DNA of 64,000 nucleotides, from the NCBI RefSeq assembly GCF_022605725.1, contig NC_065554.1:19735100-19799099 (forward strand), in the 5' to 3' direction. Positions within the stretch are counted from its first letter, which is position 1; each line of letters opens with the position of its first letter. The position numbers were made by a program, and so were the translations under genes. The notes beneath the pieces were generated by a model. The model saw only the letters and a program-made list of their open reading frames with translations. It was not told where the DNA came from and made no database searches. Shown here piece after piece: positions 55,180 to 64,000 of this stretch. Source of the stretch: Anthonomus grandis grandis (Eukaryota > Arthropoda > Insecta > Coleoptera > Curculionidae).

Positions 55180-56215
55180 AATTTTATGACAGACAGAATA
55201 ATCATTTTTAAATTATGCAATTTTCCAATATATCTTACAAGATGGCGTCCATCCGTCATTTTAAAGTTTAGACAGTAGGTGGGCCACGTTTATCAATTCT
55301 CGATTATTGAGACACTATTAAATCAAAAAAAAAAATGGCGGCCTATCAAAAACATTAATTAGGAAACTAATTAATGACTTTAATAAGCCACTTTTAAAAG
55401 GCGCCATTTTGTTTCGATTCAGAGTAGTGGTCTCGTAATCTGGATTTAAAAATTGATCAAACTGCACTGCATAAATGAGGCATTGTAAGACTTTTTCAAA
55501 TATTTTCGTTTGAAGAAGGCACCATTTCGAAGCAAAATTTTGTTTTAAAGGTACTTTACAAATCTCGGTCATTGGATCACTGCTTGGATTGAAAAACAAA
55601 ATGGCGGCTCATTAAATAGGAAACGTTAAAAATGTTGACATTTTGTTTCGGATCAGGATATATTTAATAATCTAAAGCGCAAAGTGCTCAAAAGCAGTTT
55701 TAAAGTTTTTCCAAATAAATTATCTTTCAAGATGGCACCCATCCACCATTTTGAAGTTTATATAATTGAACCTTGCAAAACCTTATTTTAAATGTTCGTT
55801 ACAGTGTAAATTTACATATAATTCTCGATTATTGGGTCACTGCTTAGAATTAAAGACAAAATGGCGGCTTACTGATTATGACTTAAATCAGACTAATATT
55901 TTTTAGAATCGTAAAGTGCTCAAAAAATACTTTTAAAATTGTACATTTTAAGACTTTTCAGATTAATTTTTCTGTGAGGATGGCGTCATTTTGTTTATAG
56001 ACATAATCGAATTTTGCAAAATATGATTTAAAGAATATCTTACAATTTTCAACTATTAGGATTCAAAAACATAATGACGGTGTATTTACAGACAATTTAC
56101 AAAAAATTGTCATTTTGTTTAAGATCAGAGCAGTGACAGGAGATCACCATTCCCTTTCCAAGATGGCGCCTGCCCGCCAATTTGAATATTTCTACATAAG
56201 CCTGCCGACATAAGC
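55180..56215. repeat. Tandem array of about 240 bp units with ATGGCG boxes
   Basis: CAAGATGGCG(T/C)CCATCCG.CATTTT boxes occur near 55240, 55730, 55975 and 56160, with a weaker one near 55500. CTCGATTATTGGGTCACTGC followed by AAAACAAAATGGCGGC occurs at 55290, 55560 and 55825. AAAGTGCTCAAAA occurs at 55680 and 55914 (233 bp apart). The unit is about 230-265 bp, in roughly four copies. Confidence 0.8.
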
Positions 56216-58640
56216 CACGCCCAAATTTCATTAAAAAAAAATAGCAACTCAACAATTATAGTGGGAGACGTTTTACGCACGCACTAACTAGACTTTTTAT
56301 CTAAGGATCAAAAATTCTCTAAAAACTAATTTTTTAACCAGGTAAACTCGACCTAAATCGTCGATTAATTGCCACTAAAACACCGATCGTATCAGTTAGT
56401 ATTACCCTCCCACACACGCTGTCACCCAACTAACTTTGCAAACAATTAAAAAACACTATTAATAAAAGCGGAATAAACACACATAATAAAATTAATCTAT
56501 CTCTTTCTATTAGTTAAAAATTTACAGTGCTGTCTCGCTTTTTTGGAGACATTTCGGCCCGTCTTTAAGGAGACAACTACATTATAATGTATGGCTCTTT
56601 TTTGCGATGCGAAGTAATACGTATAGGTAACCCTACACCCAGAGGACTTGTCTCAAACTAAATTCGATTAAAATATATAAATTTTTTTAATTTACAACAA
56701 TTACACCTAAATTATCAAAGTTTTTCAATATAACATCAAAAACCAAATTGGATTTTATTAGTATAACAAAAACTTGACAGGAGAATTGTAATCGAATTTG
56801 TCTCAAGAAGTATCATGAGGTGTATGGTTGTCTTTAAGACGTTTAATGCGAGGAAAAAGGTTAATAACTATCAATTATTCAAGTGATGTGTGTAATTATT
56901 TTTAAATTGCATTGTTTTGCATAAAAATGGAAGCTTATGGTCTCGCATATATACAGGGCGGACCGCATTTTGTGACACACTTCTTAATAAGAAATTCATT
57001 CATCATGCCATGAAAAGGGGTTAATTCTTTATATGACTGGGTTAATTCAATGATAGATAGCAGCATATTGAGACAGATCTGGTTTGATTAAAAAAGATCT
57101 TTTCTCCTTATGCTTTTTAACACCAAAGCAAACACGTCAGGGCATAAACCATCAAACTTTAAAATGAAATATTAAAAATGAAGGGTTAATACAAGAAATT
57201 AAACTGACGTGTATACTAGACATGACAACAAAATGCACAGAAAAACTAATAATTTACAATAATTACCATGTCATTGTAAACCTCTTCTGACATTTTCTGA
57301 AAAAGTACGAGTACATTTCAGAAATATGGTTTTCACAACATTTTAAAGTATTTGTTTCAGTGTACGTTTCATTTAACTTACACTGAAATAGATACTTCTT
57401 ATTATTTAAAATTTGTAGTTCACTACTGAAACAACAATAATACTACTTGGATGCAAAATTATACTATAAAATAATTTAAAAAACATATCCAGAATTTTTG
57501 GAGCAAATTCCAGACTTTCACCACAAAAAAAATGCTCTATATACAAAAAAAAACCATTCACCACACGCAAACCAGTGGGTTAAATAAGTAAAAAAGCGAA
57601 CGAAAAATAATGTACAAAACAATATGCTATATGGGAGGTCATATTAATGACGATGATCACAATGGCAAAATAATAAACAAAAAATTACGTTTTGTAGTAT
57701 TTTATAATGATTTAAAATATCGTTGAAAATATAATTGTCAACGGGGCCAAAAATAACATATTTTTTCCTCGCGTTGTTTGATTAAACCATAAACCTGTTT
57801 TTAGCACAAAGTGAGTTGTTATATTTGTCAATTAGGAGACGGGTGCTGAAAAAAATATGTTTGTCTCTTTCCCGTTAAAAAAAAAAAAATTATAATTGAA
57901 AATTCCACTCTCAAGCTGTTCAAATTCCCAAACGTTATAAAACTTACAAAGAGATTTGATAAACAGTGTATAGTACGTATGGCTTTCTTTAGCTTATCCT
58001 ACAAGAGAACAGTCTTTTTTTTAATAATTATTAACATAAAATTGCAATACTATACAGTTTGGGCAAAAAATAAGCAAAATATTGTTCACGTTCCCGTCAC
58101 ATTCGCTCTCAAGGCAATTTGTTTTAGAAACTCATCCATATTTCCTCAAGATATATATTTTTTAAACGAAAACTTTTAAAGAGAAATAAAACACAAATCA
58201 ATAGTTTTCAGCTTTTTTTCAATTTTATTAAGATGACATATGTTTCATAAGCAACATTGTTGAAGGTCAAAAAGATTCTAAATCTTAGAGCAACAGGACC
58301 GGCAGAAAACAATAAATAGAAAATAATATTGACTAGGAGCTGGATTTATTAAAATACGTGTTATGAATAGCTAAAATATTGTTGAATAAAGTGTTATATT
58401 TTTGGTAACTAGTAGCAGTTATTGGATACTATAGGCAAATTCTATATAAAACAATAGGAATATGGAAAGCACTGCTTGTCATAATAGTTTGTTTAACGCT
58501 TTTACTACTATATGTTCAGAAAGGAAAATTTATTTATTTATTTATTTAATACATCAAATGCTCTAAAGGCTTACCCCCAATTATAGAGCCATGAACAATA
58601 ACGCTTTTTAGTTATGAAATAACATAACATTAGAATGCAG
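56216..58640. other. Intergenic or intronic; possible transposon ends
   Basis: No gene is recognised. ATACAGGGCGGACCGCATTT at 56953 looks like a mariner-type terminus without a partner. On the minus strand 56540-56572 (CCTTAAAGACGGGCCGAAAT) resembles a decayed Penelope-type ribozyme core. A short perfect inverted pair, TTTCAGTGTA/TACACTGAAA, lies at 57356-57389. A (TTTA)n tract at 58527-58550 may be the tail of a minus-strand LINE. Confidence 0.35.
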
Positions 58641-58649
58641 TGGTGACTT

Positions 58650-60180
58650 TAGATCTAATTGCCACTTTTTATAACTTAATGTGTGAAAAATTCAATAAAA
58701 TATTTAAAACAAAATTGAAAAAAGAAAACCCCTGGATTGCAAGAAGCATTAGGATATCAGGTAGAAACCTCCGCTAATTGAATTATGTTAGAAAAATTAC
58801 CAACAACCAGAATTTTATAAGCAATTGCAATCAGGAAAACCGTAAAGTCTGCCAAAAGGTCTCACTATACTAATAGACTCTCTAAAGCGAAAATTAAGCA
58901 AAAGGAAAGTTGGGCCATTATTAATACCTTTCGCAATTCTAAACCCTCTCACAATAATAGTCCTATGATTGATCCAAACTACCGCAATAAGTTTTATTGC
59001 AGCTGAACTAATAATCATACAAAAAATTTGTCACCTAAATATAACCCTTTGTCTTTATCGAAATACATAGACAGGAGATTATATAAGTTACTTCTTAAAT
59101 AAAAACAGAAAAATCGTGTAACGACGTTAAAATGTCTGCAGAAGTTCTTTTGCAGCTCAGAGCGCTCTGGATACCAAGGAGTCTTGGTCAAAGTCATCTT
59201 GGTAGTCCCAATATTCAAGGGTGGGAACTCGGAAGACCCTTCTAACTAGCTCACAATCCCTCTACTTCCAACTTGATCTTATGTTGTAAAAAAACTTGTA
59301 AAGAGAAGGATCTGACATTAACTTAATTACTGTTAAGCAATTTGGAGTTCAAACATCAAAGGGACCCATGATGCCATTTACAGTTGCCTTGAGGAGGTTT
59401 ATTTCAGGTTAAACCAGGGTGAGACATGTGCAACGTGTCGCTGTGATCTATCCAAGGTTTTTGATTGTGTGGATCACGGAATACTGTTCGCAATGCTTGA
59501 AAGATATGACTTTTGGATTGCAGCTCGTTCCTGATTTATATCTTTGATATTATTGAGAGGGGTGCTCTCAGGCTGTGGTTAGTTCTGTCTCGGAAATTGA
59601 CTGTAGAGTTCCGCAGGGCTCTATTTTGGGCTCAATCCTTTTCTTGCTTTATATTAATGACCTTGTCTCTCTTAAAATCTTTCCACTATTTTTTCTGACG
59701 ACACCTAAATATTCTGGACAAACAGTGTTCTGGCAAAACTTAAAGAGATTATATTAAACGATTTGAAATTTATTAAATAATGGTTCAACGATAATCGTAT
59801 TTTTTTAAACTTGAGTAAAACTCAAATCGTTGGATTTAAGTGTGATGTTGCGGAGCTGATGTTGGACGATAATGCTCTTCCCGATACAGTGACCAAGTTT
59901 CTTGGTGTGCTAATTGATGGTGAGCTGAATTTAAAAAAAAGAAACTCTCATCTGGCTGTTCTGCTATTAGGCTTGTTAGAGAGGAATTAGAAACACAATT
60001 AGCACGAAATATTTGTAGGACCACAATTAGTACGTGCGATACCTTACATTGAGTCCCACCTTAAATATAGTATCCCATTTTGAAGCGTTTCTAATCAGGG
60101 ACTCTTAAATATGCTTTTTGGTCTTCACAAGAAATCACTGCGATTTATTAATAACTGACTTTGTTAATAATTGACTCCCA
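58650..60180 (+). pseudogene. LINE (jockey/CR1-type) reverse transcriptase, decayed
   Basis: The N-terminal reverse transcriptase region reads KKENPWIARSIRISGRNLR (about 58720). After many frame breaks the palm boxes appear: CDLSKVFDCVDHGILFAMLE (59435-59500), CRVPQGSILGSILFLLYIND (59605-59665) and FSDDT (59690-59705), a variant of the catalytic F/YADD with the two aspartates kept but out of frame. The thumb region follows (IVGFKCDVAELMLDDNA, TKFLGVLIDGELN, 59825-59930), then LNMLFGLHKKSLRFIN near 60150. The endonuclease was not found. It is a 5'-truncated dead copy of the same broad LINE class as the fragments near 4.1 and 5.3 kb. Confidence 0.85.
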
Positions 60181-61383
60181 ACAGGAATAGAAAAACAAAA
60201 AAAAATCCCTAATTTCCCACCGATTTCTATGCAAATTATACATACGGAAAGGGTCTATTATTTAGATCAGTGTACTTATAAAAATTATAAAAATTTATAA
60301 AAATAAAAATTTTATAAATTATACTTATAAAAAATCAGTGTATTTATAAAATATGAAAAACAGAAAATATGAAAATATGAAAAATATGAAAAAATGTGAC
60401 AAATTGATAAGATTACCAAGTAGAAAAACTGGCATAAATTTCCTAATTTCCAAGAACTATGGGCGATTCCTTGAAAAAAGTCCAAACTTTAAGCTCAAAA
60501 ATTTCGAAAAATTTAAATTTTTAGAAAATCAAAAAATTAACAAAATTACCACATGCTAGGGCGTAAAATTGCAAAAAAAAAGTTCCATAATAACGCACAA
60601 AAAAATGTTAAAATTATAATTACGCAAAAATGCCTCAAAAAAATTCTCTGTAGCAAATGGTCTGAGTTCTTTCCTTTCCAAAATTTTTAAGGGAAATTCT
60701 CTAAAAAATGGTTTTAGTTTTTTTTTTGAAAAATATATAAGCCTGAGAGAAAAATTGTTTTGATAAAAGTTGTTGAGCCTAAGGAGGACTATCATTTGCA
60801 GAATATTTTACAATATTATGTCAAGCCATTTTTGAAAAAATTCAATAAAACCTATTTTTATATTATTCTTATTTTCTCCAAACCTGTGAGGAAAATTATT
60901 GTTTTTATTTTTGCATTAAGTTCTATGTAAGAATGTCCAATAAAAAAGGTAGAATACCTTTTTGCCCTAACTTGTATATTAAAGGAGCTATAGGCGAAAA
61001 TATTTTTTGAAAATGGTCCAAATTTTGAAAAATCTAAATATTTAAAAAAAACAAAATTACCATGAGGTAAAGTATTAAATTATCATCAAAAAAACTTTAT
61101 AACTATTTTTAAAGTTTTATAGTTTCAACGGCACAAGAAAAATCCGAAAAATCTGATTACTCAAAAATGATTAACTAGAAAATCTGTAAGCAGAAGAAAA
61201 TTTGTTAAATTTGCTGTAAAAATTGTTTTTAGAACTAAAAAGGTAAAATCAAAAAAATCGATTTTTGTCCCAAAATTTATTTTAAATAATTAATAATTTT
61301 TTTTTGGAAAACCTATCAGGCTGAGAAGAAAATCATTTGATTAAAATATTTTGGACCTGAGAGGAGCTACAATTTGCAAAATA
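60181..61383. repeat. Satellite-like array, about 520 bp units (left part)
   Basis: The block AGGAGCTATGGGCGATTC, followed by CAAAAATTTCGAAAAAT, AACAAAATTACCACGAGGTA and ATGCCTCAAAAAAATTC, occurs near 60455 and 60985. It occurs again near 63630 beyond the Tigger element, giving a unit of about 510-530 bp after removing the insertion. Short frames here (60353-60559, 60556-60795) are not genes. Confidence 0.8.
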
Positions 61384-63510
61384 CAGTAGACTCGCGTTAT
61401 ACTGAACACACTGTTTAGTGAACTATTCTAAATAGTGAACAGACATTTTTTCCTTAATGTATTTGGTCAAGTGAACAAATTAATTCTCGAAATAGTAAAC
61501 CCAATAGTTTTATTAGGTAAACAAACAAGTTAAGACAAGAAAAAGAAATTAAACGGTTTGTTTCTTTTCGGGCAATTAGTTTTCTTTAGTATTTGGATGC
61601 AGTAGGTCGCGTCACGCCGCCAGAATAATTATGGCAAAAATTAGAAAGCATTTAACCCTAAGCGATAAAGCCAAAATATTAGAAGAATTAAAGAAAGGTG
61701 TCGGAGTGACCGTTTTGTCTAGACAATATGGTGTTGCTAAATCCACTATATGCGCGATTCGTCACAGAAGGATAAAGATTTTGAAACGAGTCAACAGTAT
61801 TTTCACAGGACCTGGAAAAGTTAAAACTTTCAGAGTGTCCTAGAATGGAAAAAGCTTTATATAAGTGGTTCTTAAAAACAAGGAAGAGAAATTTTCCGGT
61901 AACTGGTTTAATGATCCAAGAGAAGGCCAAGTTACTTCAGTAACTTGGCCAATACAAGGAATCTCCTTCTTTTAATGCGAGCAGTGGTTGGATGCAAAAG
62001 TATAAAAAACGTTTTGGAATACGCTTCCTAACGATTTCAGGAGAAAAATTATCGTCAGAACCCGAGCTTGTTGATCCTTTTAAAAGAACTTTACGCCTAA
62101 AAATAAATGAGTTTCAGCTAACAAAAGAACAGATTTACAATGCCGATGAAACTGGTTTGTATTGGAAACTTCTGCCCGGAAAGACATATGTAGCTCGCGA
62201 AGAAAAAACTGCCCCAGATAGGAAAACCGAGAAACAAACAGTGACTTTTCTAGCATGCACAAACGCGGCAGGTACTCACAAAGTTAAACCATTAATTATT
62301 GGGATAGCAAAAAATCCACGTTCGTTTCGAAATTTTAATTGTCCCGTCCATTATAAAAACTCCAAAACTGCTTGGATGACGGCAGCAATTTTCAAAGAAT
62401 GATTTCACCGAATGTTTATTCCTGAGGTAAGTTTTGTCATAGGAAGACGTTTTAAATTTTACCATCTTTGTATCTCGAGAATTAGAAAAAATGGTTTCAG
62501 TCCTTAGGTTACGGAATTCCTACAGAGCCAAAACCTTCCAGTTAAAGCCATGCTTTTGTTGGACAACGCAGCAAGCCATCCACCTGCAGAACAGCTAAGA
62601 AGTGATGATGGTTCCATTTTCACTGTTTATATGCCACCTAACGTTACTCCGCTAATCCAGCCAATGGACCAAAACGCTAATTGTCTGACAAAACTATTTT
62701 ATCGGAAAAATTTGTTATCACAAATTATTGGAACTAACCAGGATATCGGAGATGGTCTAAAACATATTTCGTTAAAAAAAGCCATTCTAAATTTGGCTTT
62801 GGCGTGGAGAAATTTAAGGCCTGAAGTTATAGAAAAATGCTGGCATAATTTACTTTCACCATTAGCCGACGAAGTTGACGATGAGGAAGATAACATCCCC
62901 TTAAGTGTTTTACGGAGCCGAATAAGAAATGAAGACATTGACACAGTGAGATCAGAAATCATTACTTTATTGCAGATTTTTAATCCAGAAGTTCATATTC
63001 AACCTATTGATGTAGACGATTGGAATAAAGATAACTTACCTGACACAAAAGAAACTAATGACCAAAGTGAAAGTGATGGAAACGATCAAGATGATGGAGT
63101 ACAAGAAGAAATGGTAGTAAATAAGGAACGAGTGACAACAAATTCGGCAATAAAGTCGATTAACAACATCCTTCAATGGGCCGAAGAAAATGAAGATAAA
63201 GTGGAATATTCTAGTATACTCGTTTTACAAAACTTAAGGAATACGATGGTGCAAACAGGAATAAAAACAAAAAAGCAAACAAAAATTACTTCATTTTTTG
63301 AAAAAATAGATTAGATTGCCGTTTTTTTATTTTATTTTAATTACATATGTAATATTTTTTCTGTTTTGCATTAATAAAGTTAGTTTTCTAAAGACAAACG
63401 TTGCTTTAATACGTACATTAAAAAAAAAATTGATAAAATTGAATGATTGAACAAATCGATATAGTGAACTGGATGTGCATTAATTAGTTCACTATATCGC
63501 GAGTCTATTG
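61384..63510 (+). mobile_element. Tigger/pogo-like transposon with TA duplication
   Basis: The ends CAGTAGACTCGCGTTATAC (61384) and CAATAGACTCGCGATATAG (63510, reverse) are inverted repeats, continuing GTGAACTA. TA flanks both sides (61382-61383 and 63511-63512). The 2127 bp element holds one transposase gene and sits inside a satellite unit. The CAGTAGAC...GCGNTATA terminus is typical of Tigger-like elements. Confidence 0.95.
61631..63314 (+). pseudogene. Tigger-like (pogo) transposase, few disabling changes
   Basis: The N-terminal CENP-B-type helix-turn-helix starts at ATG 61631 (HLTLSDKAKILEELKKGVGV, SRQYGVAKSTICAIRHRR). The frame shifts near 61845 (MEKALYKWFLKTRKRN). A TAA occurs at about 61937 next to a 12 bp perfect palindrome (GGCCAAGTTACT). 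From 61950 the frame is good: ASSGWMQKYKKRFGIR, YNADETGLYWKLLPGKTY (first D) and a TGA at 62400-62402 where WFHRMF is expected. An intron of 81 bp fits at 62427-62507 (GTAAGT to TTAG, phase 0). LLLDNAASHPP (second D) and MPPNVTPLIQPMDQ (third D) follow, then an acidic C-terminus to TAG 63314. With only one frameshift and two stops it is a recently dead copy. Confidence 0.92.
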
Positions 63511-63512
63511 TA

Positions 63513-64000
63513 CCTAGTTTTTTCTGGAACTATGCGGAAAGTTGGTGTTTTTACTATTGCGTTGGGTTCCATGTAAGGATACCTAAAAAAAAGCTAAAAT
63601 CCCTTTCTGCATGCATATTAAAGGTCTAAAGGAGCTATGGGCGATTCTTTGAAAACGGCCCAATTTGGAGCTCAAAAATTTCGAAAAATCGAAATTTTCA
63701 AAAAATGAGAAAACAAAATTACCACGAGGTAGAGCATTAAGTTATCATCAAAAAACCCTCATAACATTTTTTCTAAGATTCATAATAATGGCACAAAAAA
63801 TTTAATCGAAAATTAAAATTATTCAAAAATGCCTAAAAAAATGGTTAAAACTCAAAAAAAATTCTTAGACCAAATGGTCTGAAGGGTTAAAATTGCTATA
63901 AATAAGTTTCCTAAGCAAAAAAAACAATTTTTAGGGTCGATTTCCAACCTATACCCCCCAGAAAATTGGTTTAATTTTTTTTTTGGAAAATTTATGAGGC
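63513..64000. repeat. Satellite-like array, about 520 bp units (right part)
   Basis: This continues the array of 60181-61383 after the Tigger element. GTCTAAAGGAGCTATGGGCG, TTTGGAGCTCAAAAATTTCG and ACCAAATGGTCTGA match the earlier units. It runs off the window end. Confidence 0.8.

Noticed and set aside
1..64000. CRISPR arrays, bacterial operons, rRNA genes
   Set aside because: No regular short direct repeats with unique spacers, no clustered same-strand genes with ribosome binding sites and no rRNA-like conserved blocks were seen.

Overview
This window reads as a stretch of an AT-rich insect nuclear genome. It has split exons with GT-AG introns, no operons or ribosome binding sites, arthropod-type transposons (DD41D mariner, Tc1, BED-finger hAT, Tigger/pogo, Penelope-like, jockey-like LINEs) and long degenerate tandem arrays. 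A beetle or similar insect is plausible, but the sequence does not settle the order.

One host gene is recognisable. The last three coding exons of a TLDc-domain protein, best match skywalker/TBC1D24, lie on the minus strand at 24545-24703, 24266-24486 and 18528-18675. They join in phase into the C-terminal TLDc domain. The 5.6 kb intron between the last two is filled with transposon debris. No upstream (TBC-domain) exons were recognised between 24.7 and 64 kb.

Layout. 0-10 kb: a DD41D mariner with an intact 367-codon transposase and about 340 bp inverted repeats (698-2913); decayed LINE pieces; a near-intact IS630/Tc1-type transposase with a very long D-to-E spacer and one in-frame stop (6859-8166), followed by an inverted copy of its own 5' coding end. 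10.1-16.4 kb: a three-level nest, an IS630-type remnant inside a hAT inside a mariner. 17-25 kb: the host exons, mariner and Penelope fragments, and a 585 bp Harbinger-like MITE with TTA duplications. 25.5-28.3 kb: a higher-order tandem array. 31.6-32.9 kb: a Penelope-like element with inverted terminal repeats and a complete hammerhead ribozyme. 34.3-46.7 kb: about 12 kb of very AT-rich degenerate tandem arrays, into which an intact long-spacer transposon (34673-36762, 448 aa ORF) has inserted. 47.5-53.3 kb: a four-level nest (MITE in Tc1 in Tc1 in a TIR element). 53.8-56.2 kb: a mariner pseudogene carrying a MITE, next to a roughly 240 bp tandem array. 58.6-60.2 kb: a LINE reverse transcriptase pseudogene. 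60.2-64 kb: a roughly 520 bp satellite with a Tigger-like element inserted at TA.

Taken together, the window is a transposon-rich host locus. Recurrent DD41D mariners (five copies or fragments) and three members of one long-spacer IS630-type lineage suggest repeated family amplification, and the nests give a relative insertion order. The most notable items are the self-inverted transposase fragment that could yield a hairpin RNA, the hammerhead-bearing Penelope element, and the intact long-spacer transposon inside satellite DNA.
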